A stretch of DNA of 64,000 nt from Halichondria panicea. Its lineage: Eukaryota > Porifera > Demospongiae > Suberitida > Halichondriidae. Every line of letters starts with the position of its first letter. Position 1 is the stretch's first letter. The translations under genes and the position numbers were made by a program. This document shows positions 23,917 through 36,700 of this stretch, one piece after another. The stretch is taken from positions 4,345,502-4,409,501 of the forward strand of contig NC_087393.1 of NCBI RefSeq assembly GCF_963675165.1, read 5' to 3'. The notes below the pieces were generated by a model. That model searched no databases. It was not told the origin of the DNA and saw only the letters and a program-made list of their open reading frames with translations.

Positions 23917-26900
23917 AGGGGGTGAATTAGCACCGATTAAGTGCTTATCTCAGAGGAATTTCTACACATTGTACCAATTAGTACTCTTGATTGTACATAC
24001 ATTACTGCTTAGAAGTATGACGTATTACGTGTTTTGGCATGCATATCTGAACCTCTGAACCTAAATCTGTACGTGTTAGGAACGTATCGCAAACTGTACA
24101 TGTACATGTATGTACTAAAGTACACTGTGACTAATAAAGATTATAATCATGTTTCTGTGCCAAAAAGTGTGTTAGGTGCAAGTTGTGTGTGGGTGGTATA
24201 GGGACAATCCCTTTAGGGTCCTGCCTAATGTATGTACAGTACATGTAGTGTAGCAGGAGCATTGAGTAGTGTGTGTACTGAGCACCTTACCTTGGCCAGA
24301 GCACTGAGGTCATTGGCTGCACTCGAGCATTTTCTGTAAAGACAACAATAAAATAATGATATGACCTCCCACCATGTGGTGTAAGCTCCTCCCACCAGTG
24401 TGGGGAGTGCGTATTTCACAATGATTGACTAGCAAGCAACACAGCTGCTAGGCCTATAGTAACTGGCCCTGTATATGTACATGTAATAGAGTTTAACTCT
24501 AAATGTTGCACTGACAATAATAGTCATGACTGGTGAAAATGGTTGATGGGAGGTTGATGGGAGGTTTACACAATAGCGAGAGAGACATAACGACAGCATC
24601 TGGACACCAGACAAATTTGGTCTACACCCAGTACACCCTCACACAGACACACCCCTTATCAATACGTAGCCACACAGCTGTAGACACAAGTCTTGAATAC
24701 ATGCACATAATTATATACAGTTCATTAACTATAGCAACTGATGCATATCATGTTAAACAGGGCATGTGTTACCAACTAATTTAAAACCATTTTTGGCACC
24801 AATTCAGTGAACATCTAACTAACCATGGACTACCAAATGTGGTTCATACAGTACATTGGGACCACTTTGAGTGCATGCAAGTGACCATGGCAACACGAAG
24901 CTACTCCACCCACCATGGAGCCTCTTGATCATGAAGGGCCGTTCCTTCTCACTGAGGTTCCAGAATGATATCTCCCCCGTCTGATGAGAGGTGAGGAACT
25001 GAGTGCCACTCGAGTGCCAGCACGTTGCCAAGATGTCCCCCATCTCCTCCTCTCCCTTGATGGGGCCGTAGATTGCGATAGGCTTCCAAGTGAGGGCGTC
25101 CCATAGCTCGAGGTAGTTGTGCTCGTAGCCTATCAGCAGCTGCGTGTGTGAGGGGTGTGTGTGTGTGTAGTGGGTGGTAGTGTACGTGTGTGAGGGGTGG
25201 GTGACGGTGCGTGTGTGTGGGGAGGGTAGTGTGAGGGATAGAGTCTGTATAAAAGCTAGTAAAAGCCATTCTACAAGAGTACAGAGAGCCTATCTGTAAG
25301 TACAGCACATAGTTATGTACACTGAGCAAGATCCACCCCCAAGAAACAAGCCCACCAACACCTGTCAGTAGTCAGTGAACCATATCCAACAAACCACATC
25401 ATCTACCACGAATAGCCGCCCACCCACACACACTGACACAGTACCTGTTTGGGGTTGGCAGGGCTGATGTCCAGTGTTTTCACACTACCGGGTACATCCT
25501 TCCCTCTGTACTTGAGGCTGCGAGACAAAAACACGTTTGCTTTCAATTACTACAAACAAGTTACAAAATGTTACAAATTGTTATACATGTAAGACAATTG
25601 CTACATGTACTAACAAAAGTCAAAGTAACCAGCCTTTTAAAATGAGAAATTCACAACATTAAGTGAACTCAACTCTATTCTTATCGAAACATTAAGTCCT
25701 AGCTCAATCTTAAATAGTTCACTGTAAGTACATGTACAAGCTAATCAACGAGCTACGTATCTAGTCCACTCACTATGCTCGTGCTCTGGACCAGGAGAGG
25801 ACTTCCGGGGACATGCCATCGAACTCTGTGTCCATGGGATACGTAATACCCCCCAGGGTGCCCACAAACAAGCAGTCACAGTAGGGGGGCAGACAGCAGG
25901 TGGTGATGGTCTTGGCACTGAGGGGGAAATGAAAAAATTGATCCTGAAACTTAATCATAATAATTATATGTAAACTGTAGCATCCATGGAACAGTTATAG
26001 GGTACTGTCCACAACTTTATCTACGCACATGTAGCATGTAGCATGTAGCATGTAGCATGTAGACATGTATGGCTATTGCATGTATTGTTAGTGTAAGCCG
26101 GACAAGAATTCAACAACTCAAAACATTAAAAGTATTGTTCGGTCGCAAGAAAACATAATAAAAAAAAAACATAATAATAATTACTGAAAAGGCTTGAGCA
26201 TCATTACAGGCAAGGTCATTGTAGTTCATTGATATAAAGGAGTATACTAATATACAAGACCTAAGTATAACGAAGATTAGCATGTACAAATCTAATACAC
26301 TCTTACTATGGAGGAACGGTAACTATTGGTATAGGTATGGGTTAATTGGAACAGGAACTCACAGTCCTCCCTGGAACTTGTACGTTCTCTTGAGGACAAG
26401 ACGAGAGTTGCCATCTCCATCGATCAGACTCCACTTGTGCATGACATTGTTGGAACAGATTGTGATCAGGGAGGGCTGTGTAGTGTGTGTGGTGTGTGTG
26501 TGTGGTATGTGTGGTATGTGTGGTGTGTGTGTGTGTTAGGGTTGAGAGGGTGGAAAGGCAATTTATCAAAAGAGGATTATGTGCACGAGTACAATTCACT
26601 TACTTCAGACGCAAATGGCAGGATTTGTTGAATTCTGTACACATCGTCCTGTATTCCTGTAAGCTCCACCCCCGGCTGGCCGAGCCTGTGTGTGTTGTGT
26701 GACATGGTGATACACTAAACAACAGAGACAAAACACACTTACTCAGATAAATAAACCACTACAATTTTCAATTTCCATAGCTACGTACCACACAAAAAAC
26801 GATAATTATTACATTTTTGTCTGATATCCTATAGAGCCGTGGGATTGTGCTACAATGAAACTAATCAAACTTTCCCAGCCTAACTCAACATTATTCATGC

Positions 26901-29900
26901 ACTGAAGTTGCTGCTCATGAATATATGCATGAGCTTACACATGACGTACATTCGCAACTCTCCGGTGGACGTTCCTATGAATAGGCACTTCCGGTGGGGG
27001 TCAAAGGTCATACAGGACGGGCCCAGCGGGAACCCATGAGCACAGTGCTGCAGGTGCAAACGAGTGGTAATTAGTGGCATAAAAATAGTAAACTGTAAGC
27101 TGTAGAATTTATAGAGATCTGCAAATTAGTGTAATGCTGCTGTTACTAAGTGTGAATGCTGATTCTCAAATCACTGGGAGATACGCCTCCTCTCAACATC
27201 ACATTACACGTACATACTCCAAAATCCACCACTGTCTGGCATTGTAAGCACCTGCTGCTATATTTGCAATTAATGATGGGAAGGTTCAAGATTTAGGAGA
27301 AGACATACATGTACAATGAAGTATCCCCCTGATTTTATTTGGTAGCCAAAGCAGTCAAAAAATACAGACACACCAACAACTTAAGAATTATATTTATAAA
27401 TAGCATTCAATCAATAGATGAGTGCAGAGTGCATGAGTGTATTCATGCACTCCTGGTGAGTGTTAATAGATCATTCTATAGCATCCTGGACACAGAACAT
27501 TGGGAATGGCATGCACTGTTGTGTGAGGCAACACCAAGCAACTACCACCACCAATAGAGCATGCTGTGTGAGGCAACACCAAGCAGCTACCACCACCAAT
27601 AGAGCATGCTGTGTGAGGCAACACCAAGCAGCTACCACCACCAATAGAGCATGCTGTGTGAGGCAACACCAAGCAGCTACCACCACCAATAGAGCATGCT
27701 GTGTGAGGCAACACCAAGCAGCTACCACCACCAATAGAGCATGCTGTGTGAGGCAACACCAAGCAGCTACCACCACCAATAGAGCATGCTGTGTGAGGCA
27801 ACACCAAGCAGCTACCACCACCAATAGAGCATGCTGTGTGAGGCAACACCAAGCAGCTACCACTACCAATAGAGACACCAAGCAGCTACCACCACCAATA
27901 GAGCATGCTGTGTGAGGCAACACCAAGCAGCTACCACCACCAATAGAGCATGCTGTGTGAGGCAACACCAAGCAACTATCACCACCAATAAAGCATGCTG
28001 TGTGAGGCAACACCAAGCAGCTACCACCACCAATAGAGCATGCTGTGTGAGGCAACACCAAGCAACTATCACCACCAATAAAGCATGCTGTGTGAGGCAA
28101 CACCAAGCAGCTACCACCACCAATAGAGCATGTTGTGTGAGGTAACACCAAGCAACTACCACCACCAATAAAGCATGCTTCCTGTGGGCAAACAGTGTCT
28201 TTGTGCAACTGGAATAAGTGGAGACTTATTGGACTCTAATTGGGTACATTGACTACGGTGTGTACACAGTACATCTAAGGGAAGCTTATATGCAAATAAC
28301 TAACTAGCTAGTGTCAAATTCTATAATTATAGTGAATTGAGCTCACAATCATGGATGATGTTATGAACACATGCAGAAGTTCTAAGAAGTTTCATATCTA
28401 CTCTTGGTTTCATACACTTTAGCTATACACAGAGGATATGAGATAAAGGTATCCAATATCTTCACTGTAATTTGATACTGGTGCTGTTAATGAGCTAGTG
28501 GGCTGAATGGAATGATTAATGATTTCGTGGTCTATACTGTTCTTATATTGTGGTCTATGTTTTGTGTCTAAACTGTTGTAAAGTGTGCTGACTTTGTGGT
28601 CTACCTTGTAAAGGCTAGCTTGTACCAGCCACTTATCTATATTGTGACAGGCTCTGGGAAAACCAGACTATTGGAGCAGAATTTAGTATTGAGCTACAGC
28701 TAAATTTATGCCTACACTATAAAATCTCAAATAAAATGTTATTGATGTATAAGTGTCTACAGTCCTTCTACTACCTCTCTGTAAAATCTGATGCTCTAAA
28801 TCCAACTCTTTCCATCGAAACGCTTCGTCCAAACTTTCGCTATTACCTTATTTTTCCTAATTAAGCAATCTTTGAGAGCCGTTTTTCTCGATACTACATT
28901 TTACGGCTTCGAGTTTCCAACGCGCATGACTCGGGTATGAAACTAGGTATGTGAACACTAAGCATATCATTGTGTAGGCAATGCTCTGCTCTATCACTTG
29001 GTACATTAATCACCAAAATTTTAGTCTGCTCCAATAGTCTGGTTTTCCCAGAGCCTGTCACATATAAACAAATACAAGCACATTCAACCACAAGGCTACT
29101 GCAGGAGAAAAATTGTGGCTAACTTTAAGTAGATTCCAATCATTTGAAGTGTTCTTACAATTAAGTGGGTTTACACATACTTAGTCCTCCCACACATCTT
29201 TGTGGAGAATAAGGGAACCCTCCTACAAAAACACACTAGCCCCCCTACACACACAAAACATACAACCATACCCACACCCACACACACACACCCACACCCA
29301 CGTACACACACACACACACAGGCACACCCCCCATACACACACACTAAAAGCAAATTGTTTGTCAAGGAAACACTACACTGAAAAGAAGTGCCTCAACTGA
29401 ATGTAGATGTATTGTCTAGTTCACTGAAAGTTACACATGCATGAATAGCTGACCCAAATGAATAGAAAATTTCCCTGACATGCGACCGATGTGCTCAGCC
29501 TTGGCAGAATGACTTGGTCTCCAAGGAACAGTAATGTACGGTAGTGCTAGATACCACACACACAGACACATTTATGTTGTCTGAAAATTGGTTTATACAA
29601 ATTTGTCAGACAGGGGGAAAATTAATTGTGCAGTACTGAGTGCTACAGTCGTATGTATAGGGTAAATGCATGTGTGCCAAGAGATCAAGTTCAATGTAAT
29701 GTGACCACCGTTCATACTATCAGAGTTCACACAAAAGTTTAATATCTCGAGGACAGGCTTGTATACTAGATATAGCTAGCTAAGCACACGTACTCTGAGC
29801 TAGCAAATGGTTCGACTGTAGCTATGGAGACAAACTCATCAGAGAGCTCAAGTGTGCGTAATTAAACAGTCCACTACATACACAGCCATGACATGTGCTA

Positions 29901-30076
29901 GCTTATCATTAAGAGCTAGCTACACACATGTCAGATCTAGCTAGCTAGCTGTACATATATGCAATAAACAAACACACCTTTTCCAAGAAGAACTTTCCTC
30001 TCAGGTCAGCCACAGAGCCCGAGATGCTATGATCGGCACCATGGCGCCCAAACTTCTTACCAAAGAACTTCCACAT
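18164..30076 (-). CDS. LLGL: Lethal giant larvae (LLGL) polarity protein
   Basis: Nineteen coding exons join in frame to about 1050 residues: 30076-29978, 27047-26950, 26685-26604, 26475-26363, 25917-25774, 25517-25445, 25139-24914, 24333-24291, 23856-23590, 23343-23122, 22903-22863, 22787-22657, 22295-21970, 21734-21649, 21330-21028, 20791-20672, 20327-20070, 19885-19575, 18373-18164. Family signatures: HGFPLGP near the N-terminus, KMWPIDGG, GHEDGTVKFWD, YLVVVTEE, SPSEF, and two beta-propellers overall. Residues about 663-680 carry SIRKSFRQSLKRF, the basic serine cluster that aPKC phosphorylates to release Lgl from the cortex. No C-terminal SNARE coil is present, which argues against tomosyn. 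Known role: basolateral polarity and t-SNARE-linked exocytosis, opposing Par/aPKC. Start chosen at the first in-frame ATG (MWKFFGKKFG), as in other Lgl proteins. The exon at 20327 uses an acceptor inside ACCACACACCACACAG; an upstream AG would hit a stop at once. Confidence 0.95.
18648..18852. mobile_element. 205-bp MITE, CCGTATAGCGGGTAA family, in LLGL intron
   Basis: Ends are inverted repeats beginning CCGTATAGCGGGTAATTTTC, flanked by TA on both sides (18646-18647 and 18853-18854). Relatives lie at 47319, 48231 and 61234. Length and TA duplication suggest a Tc1/mariner-type non-autonomous family. Confidence 0.85.
19376..19519. mobile_element. About 145-bp MITE, GTGGTCACYCT family (copy 1 of 3)
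   Basis: Begins TGTGGTCACTCTAC and ends AAGGGTGACCACCA, an inverted-repeat pair. The interior (CAGCCAGGTTAATAGGCCC, AAAGTCTCCATAGC, CAGCCACTGTTG) is shared with copies at 32631-32780 and 36328-36480. It lies in an LLGL intron. Confidence 0.8.
21390..21539. mobile_element. 150-bp G/C-run element with CAGGGCTGCAT ends
   Basis: CAGGGCTGCATCCAGGATTTTGG at the left faces CCTCAATGCAGCCCTG at the right, with long G and C runs inside. It lies in the LLGL intron between exons 21649-21734 and 21028-21330. It may be distantly related to the G-run elements at 34243 and 49701. Confidence 0.65.
22386..22457 (-). tRNA. tRNA-His (GTG anticodon)
   Basis: The reverse strand gives a 72-nt cloverleaf: acceptor GCCGTGA pairing with TCACGGC, D-arm, anticodon loop TTGTGGC with GTG, T-loop GGTTCGAATCC, discriminator A. 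The T-loop and the A and B box positions are canonical. There is no intron. It lies inside an LLGL intron on the same strand as the host gene; RNA polymerase III would read it independently. Confidence 0.95.
23857..23915. repeat. (GT)n microsatellite forming an LLGL splice acceptor tract
   Basis: About 29 GT units on the + strand, that is (CA)n on the coding strand, end directly in CAG at the acceptor of LLGL exon 23590-23856. The usual polypyrimidine tract is replaced by alternating CA. The repeat also creates spurious long frames. Confidence 0.9.
27525..28180. repeat. 45-bp minisatellite in LLGL intron 1
   Basis: Fourteen full units and one shortened unit of a 45-bp sequence containing GAGGCAACACCAAGCA, CTACCACCACCAATAGAGC and ATGCTGTGT. 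Because 45 is divisible by 3, all six frames stay open across it, but codon texture is pure repeat. Variant units (CAACTATC, AATAAAGC) recur in pairs near 27970 and 28060, a sign of block duplication. A single reverse-oriented relative lies at 32005-32095. Confidence 0.95.
28643..29062. mobile_element. 420-bp inverted-repeat element in LLGL intron 1
   Basis: TGTGACAGGCTCTGGGAAAACC with CAGACTATTGGAGCAGA at the left is repeated inverted at 29024-29062. The arms of about 40 bp are almost perfect. Flanks are AT-rich (TATAT and TATAA), so the target duplication cannot be defined. No transposase is visible. Confidence 0.75.
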
Positions 30077-30761
30077 CTCAGAGAACAAGCTTCTTTAGCT
30101 AGCTGCTAGCATGCAATATAGTTGAGGTGTTTCTGTAGCCCCTTTGTGGTAGATTATTGCGGTAGGTATTCATAACATGTTAATTGAAATTGGTAAGGAT
30201 CTTCACAGAGGAATGTGGTGCTAATGGTATTCATGGGTTGTGGTAGGGATCGATAACAGCTGTGACCCAGAGGAGGGAGGACACAGGCAATTAATCCCAA
30301 GTATAGTAGTAAATGCCTTTTTTCATATTTTCATTAACTCACACACATGCACACTCATGTGGCAATCCTTAGCTTTGGTCACGTGACGTGGGTGGGTGTA
30401 TCCAATAACGTATTTAAAGGTGCCTAATTATAGGTATTATAAGATATAGTCATGGTCAAAAGGTCTGCTTCCGGGGGACTTTATGATCGTCAAATTCTTT
30501 CTTCAATCCTTTGTTAATTTCATTGTGGTTGAAGGTATCAAAGAAAGAGTAAATGATTGGAATTGTAATTCATTGGAAGTAGATTTTTTAATTAACCCTG
30601 GCTATCCTTGTCTAGCTGACCCATCATAATTATTCACCGTCATAAATAATTACTGACAGTATTATTGGACAGTTGAATATTTTATTATGTGCAACAAATC
30701 TGGAAAGAATTTTATGCTAGTACTAGAAATGATTCTGAATAAAAAGAGAGACTGCATTTGT

Positions 30762-30767
30762 TTTATT
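30762..30767 (-). promoter_or_regulatory. FLII poly(A) signal AATAAA
   Basis: AATAAA on the reverse strand begins 3 bases after the FLII stop codon at 30771-30773, implying an extremely short 3' UTR. No other good signal was noticed before the LLGL start at 30076. Confidence 0.6.
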
Positions 30768-30770
30768 AGA

Positions 30771-33700
30771 CTATGCTTCAGTTTCAGTCACCCAGCCTTG
30801 GAAACACTTGGTGAACTCCCATGGTTCGTGGCCTCTCTTAGCAACCTTTAGTTTCCTCCCGTTGCCCAGGCCTTCACTCATAAGGTGTTTGATGTACACC
30901 TGTGTGCATGTGTGTGTGTACACAGTTGTGATTTTATATTCTATTCTATTCACAGTGATTTGTCACTATAAATTTCGTTTTAGTAAAAGATTAATTCTAA
31001 TTCCTACACACATAATTATACCAATAGTAGCTAGCATCCAAACACATGCCCTCCCTACAGATAGTGCCAGCCAGCTAACTCACCTGTGAGCTCTTGACGG
31101 CTAGCTTCCTCTCCACCTCACTGGCGTTCTTCCCGAACCAGAGGAACACGTTCTGTCCACTATCCAGCAGCATCACATCATCCTCAGAGAGGTCTCCCTA
31201 CATGAGGACACAGAGAAATGGTGAAGCCCTGAGAATGAACCCTCTCAAGATTGAGCAGAGCTTTTTGTACACTTCTCGAGGCTTTCAACAAATTAAGATA
31301 TCCCTAGCTCTAAACAAGAATACAATGGCTGCTTATAGAATACCCCAGATCTCTTCCTCCAATGCTAATCACACAACAATTTCTCTGCTAATTAGGCTGA
31401 GAAACTGGTGTAGAGGAAAATAATGTATGGACACTCTTACAAGGAAACGCAAATTGTGGAGGAAATATTTACGTACACATTGGACAGTTAGTGCACTCTG
31501 ATATGTTGTGTACCTGACAGAAATCGATACATTTCTCAGACACGGCAAAGAAGCCTCTCTCATTAGAGCACCTGAACAGTCGCCTGTGACCCATAAACAC
31601 TGCTTCCTGAAGTCGGGAGGAACGGAGTCAGGGGAAAAGGGTCAAACACAAACACAAGAAACTCGACAGCTTTCGCATGTACTGAGTAGATATAAATAAC
31701 ACAGGGAGGGCCAAAAATTTAAAGTTGAGTTCTAACACATTTTCATTGACATGAAACAGAGATTGTGCACATCACACTCTCCACTCATCACACACAAAGA
31801 GACGCCCACATGCCCACATACACGAGCAGATTCCCTCACCGATTCGTAAGGTGCTCTTCCTCCGAGGGCCACCCAGAAGAAGTTCTCCGGCTCCCCTCCC
31901 TCCTTGACCACCACATTGGAGTAGTTGGACTGCACCAAACAATTAATACCATAAATGAACGTAGAGCACATAATTATAGGACACTCATGAATACGAATAC
32001 ACAAAGTGACTGTTGGCCCACCACAGGGGAAGCATGCTCTATTGTCTGCTTGGTGTTGCCTCACCATTGCACCATTGTGTGCATACCATTCCCATTATTT
32101 TAAAAACTATAGTAATTAAGATAACAAACAGATAGACGAAGGGCAATAAAGCTATACCTACCTACAGTGTACATGTACAACCAAACACTTAATTCCTGGA
32201 GATTGGGAAACCCACTTAACATTAGCTAGTACGACATTGTTGCCATTTTGCCTCAATGACTATCACATGACATGCTGAGCATGAGTTTGTACTCTTGTTT
32301 CGTATTGGAGATGCCAACCAGTGAGAGGCAATTAACACTGAATAACTTCCAAGTGGAAGCGAGCAAACTCAGAGCTAGCTACATAGCTATGACTGACCTC
32401 AAACATTGTCCTTCCCATTTGCTCAGCGTGAATGGCCTCTTCTTGTGTAGTCTTGCTGCCCAGCCAGATGTACATTATACCCGACCCTCCACTGTTCTCA
32501 AATGGTACTCTCAAAATGTGGCTGCTCGAACAAGATGTGAGTGTGCATGTGTGTGTGCGGGGGGGGGGGGTACAATAACATTAAAGATGAATTAGGATAT
32601 TAGGGTAAATGTACAATGAAACCTGTCTCTTGTGGTCATCCTTATATAAGCAGGCCACCCACTATAATACAGCCACGTTAGTAAATCCCAAAGTCTCCAT
32701 AGCAAGTACGTTTTGACTAAAGTGTTAGCAGGCCACCTTTTAATTACGGCCATTGTTGGTCTGCCCAATGGGTGATCACTACAACAAACAGGTTTGACTG
32801 TCTAGTATTATCGAGGTAATGTCTAGATTGAACACACCAGAATGAGGAGTTGAGGGTCTGAGGTCGCACTGGCACTTGCACTATCCTTCGACAGAGTTTG
32901 CTCCCGTTGGAGCGTATCTGATACAGTGATGGATTGTAGTCCATATTCTCACTCTCTCTCTTGCCCTGGATATAATAATAATTGTATATTGTTAAAATTT
33001 GCCACGAGTAAAACTCTTATTCCAAACCAATAAAAATTAAGGCCACTCTCTCTATAATAATATATATAGTCAACAGTGATAGATACATACTGACAGGTAT
33101 TATGCCTCGCACTGTGATTATAGTACAGTACCAAAGGAGGTTCACTTTAGTAGATTTTGGGGAATAAAAAAAAAATTAATGCATTGTATGTGTACGTTGG
33201 CCGAGGCTAATTGAGACTGATACCAATACGTATTATAAGTAGACACTTACCCAGTGAATGATACACTTTCCCCCAAAGTGAGAGAGGAATTTCATGTCTT
33301 CTTGCTGCTGGTACAGCTTCACCACGTCAATGGGTCCGTCCATAGCCCTCTCCAGCTGCTTCTGAATACTGCAGAGGGTGGCGGTGTAATTACAAGTAAA
33401 GTGTTTCATTAAAGTCATAAATATAAACTATTGGGGTGTGAATAGGGTGCTTACATTTGAAACCCCCCCCCATGTCTTTAATGTGAACTCCCTGAAATAA
33501 GGACACCTCACACTCAACCAAGTCCCAACTCAATAGAGGCACATAAGGGTTAAAAAACTGAAACCTGACACTCTCGAGTTCAAATATTTGCGTTCATTTT
33601 GGAATACAGTACACCCCACAATAATTGATCACTGATGGGAAGACAGAACCATGCATGTTGGGTGCACCACTCACCCATGAGTGAAGTGCAGCCATCCCAT

Positions 33701-36700
33701 ATTGTTGGTGTCCCTGCCCTGCCAGAAGTAGACCACTGTTGAGATCTCATCCTCCTCATCCTCCTCGTCCATCTCATCGTCATCCTCGTCTGTTGTGTGT
33801 GCGTGTGGGTGGGAGTGTGTGTGGTATGGGTGTGTGGGTGTGGATGTGTTGTGTGTGCGGGTGAAGGAAGTAAAAGTGGAGTGGTGGGATGTGTGAAGGA
33901 ACGCGGGCTTAAGACGCTCTGTTTACTGACCATATCTTTACATGTATGTTTCAAGTTGGGAGGTCATGATGAATGAAAGAGATACATGTACTTTTACATG
34001 CACCCTCATGTATGCACTAGCCCAGTACTACATAACACATGCATATACGCTACCTTTTTCTTCCACTGGGATGGCATATCGACAAAGGAAGAAATAGCAC
34101 TCTCCACTATAGAAATGACCTGTGAGGAACAAGTAAGCAACTCAACAATGCACAGCTGCTCATTCTTGTACGCAGCACACAAATGCCCAAGGCTATCTCA
34201 ACACATACCCAAGCCATAGTAGCCAGAGTTACATTGTTACAGTGAGGGTTTTATCTAGTGGGGGGGGGGGGGTAGGGATGAACCTTCCCCCCTAAAAATG
34301 TTGTAGAATAATGACATCATCACAATGTGATTAACTATAAGGTAGATCTACTGTGTTAAAACAAAAGTGGGTGTAGCCAAGCATTTTGCGGCGCGCTTAT
34401 GTGCGCCCATATCTTCCCCCCCCCAAATTTGTGATCTTAGATGAAACCCTGACAGTAGAATTAACAGACAACAGTGTACGTAGCAGTACTGGAAATACTT
34501 CTCTAAAATAGCATGCAAGCTGTGTGTGCACTGACCGGTCTCCCTCTTTGGTAGGATGGAGAACTTGCGGCCCTCGATGACACAGCACTTCATGGAGAGC
34601 AGCTGACTACCCCACTTGATCTCTAGCGCATTCTGCAAGGAAACACATTGTGACCTCATCCACTGTATGCACCTGTAGATCTACTAGTACAATACACATG
34701 CATGTTGAACTGAATGCTCGAAGGATGATTTGCTTCATATAATTATACGTACATGTAGATAATTATACAGTGCATACTGAAGATTGTTTATAGCTACCTC
34801 CTCTTACATTGTACATACAATGCATGTACAGTGTATAACATGTTCTCACAACTCACAGCCTCTCTGTTGGGCATAGGCAATTCTCTGGGGAGGAACAATG
34901 GCGACAAGTCAACCTTTGCTGCCTTCTTCTCGGGTGACTTTCCAGGATTCTTTTTCTGTTAAATAAAATAGTCTCAATAAAAGCAAAAGAAGAGAGGCTG
35001 AAACTACACATTGAACGTATGCAGCACTTGGTACCAATACCCCCATTCCAGTACAGAATCAATACCTTCATTCCCATATAGAATCGTGACTGTACAATCC
35101 CAATTCCAAATCACAACGCACACTTATTTGTGATTCACACACTATATAGACACGCAGCACCAAAGTCAGCAGCAGCTGTTACCATCAATGTAACCCCACC
35201 TACTCCACTAACGTACGTACCAGTTCTATGTCTCTCTCCTCAATCATTCGAGTGGTCTTGGTGAAGTCCACCTTCAGAGCATCCTCCCAGTCTGAGAATC
35301 TCAGCTTCAATATCTGGTGCTCCGTTCCCTCTTGCGTCCGAGTCACCATGGCAACAGGGGGACGAGCGACCATATCGAGGAGCTCCTGTGCTAGTTTGAG
35401 AGCAGCTGCACGAACCAGTCTTGGTGACTTGCGACCGATCCTACAAGAGGAAGAGATCGGGTACTTTTAATTAGTACTTAATTCCCACAACAAAATGCCA
35501 ACCCCCTTACATGTACCTACTAATAATATGAACTATACAAATAATACGTAGCCAGGCTAACAGGCATTATTTGCTTATCACAAATCTGTACGTACTATAA
35601 TTACAGCACTGTACAACGATGGGGTCAGACACACAGTGTAAATGCACAATGCCTACACAGCACCATTGTACTTTCAACTCACCACACAAAGATGTCAGTG
35701 TGGAAGTCCAGTATGTACACATCGTTGGTTTTGAGTAGAGCCTTCTCCAGTTTTCCCCCAGTTATCTGTACTTGGGGTAGCTCCAGATATCCAGTACCTA
35801 GCCCGGCCTTGTATATTATGGGCGTGTGTCGAGGGAGGTCATTGCGGGGGGCCTTCAGCTGTGTGGGGGGTGGGAAGGGTGTGGTTTAAAGCTTAAAGGT
35901 TGCAGAGAAGCAAGGTTTGTATTGTAGGTACAGGGTGTGTGGTGTGTGGTACAGATAGTAAATGTACACAGGGTGTAAAAATAATGATACATTCGGAAAA
36001 TACATAGAGGGATGTAAGGTGAAGTGTATTTATTAATAAACATAATATGCTGGTACGTTGTAACTATTGATTCTGACTGCCCGAGTGTTAGTATTAGTAC
36101 AACCATAGGATTGGCAGTGCTATTGCATGTGTTTTAAATTATTGTACATGTAGTTAGTTAGACAGTCAGACACCACACCACGTGATGCACTCACCGGAGG
36201 CTTCTCCTGTGGCTCTCCTTCGAGGTAGCTCCAGAACTCCTCATTCTCAATGCCCTATACAGCACAGAACACAACTTCATTGAGGCAGTCTGGACACATA
36301 CACATACCGGTATAGATACATGCATACTGTGGTCATCCTACATGTACGTACACAATGCAAGCAGGTCACCCTCTACAATACAGCCAGGTAAATAGGCCCC
36401 AAAATCTCCATACAGCATGTTTTAACAGGCCAACTCTTTAAATTACAGCCACTGTTGGTCTGGCCAAGGGTGACTACAGTAACTACCTTTCACTGCATGT
36501 ACATTAGATTCCACAAGATGTACAATGAATGACACACATTACGTTATACAAGTGTGACTACTTATCCCTAGTGACAGCACTTACAGCTCTCATCTGAGTA
36601 ATGGTGGCGTTGTTCTTCCTTTCGTACTTGTTGATCTTCTCACAGATGAGTCGAGCTTTTGAGCGAGCCATGAGACTGGACTTGTTCCCACACCACACAA

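Noticed and set aside
27525..28180. CRISPR-like array
   Set aside because: There are no unique spacers; the whole 45-bp unit repeats, and the DNA is clearly eukaryotic.
27460..28208. Long open frames on both strands (up to 245 codons)
   Set aside because: They are read through the 45-bp minisatellite, whose unit is divisible by three; all frames stay open and the residues are pure repeat, inside an LLGL intron.
29171..29400. Cys/Val-rich and His/Thr-rich frames
   Set aside because: Generated by a CA microsatellite in LLGL intron 1.
18164..30076. Tomosyn (STXBP5) rather than LLGL
   Set aside because: The C-terminus has no SNARE coiled coil and the aPKC-type serine cluster is that of Lgl; length about 1050 also fits Lgl better.
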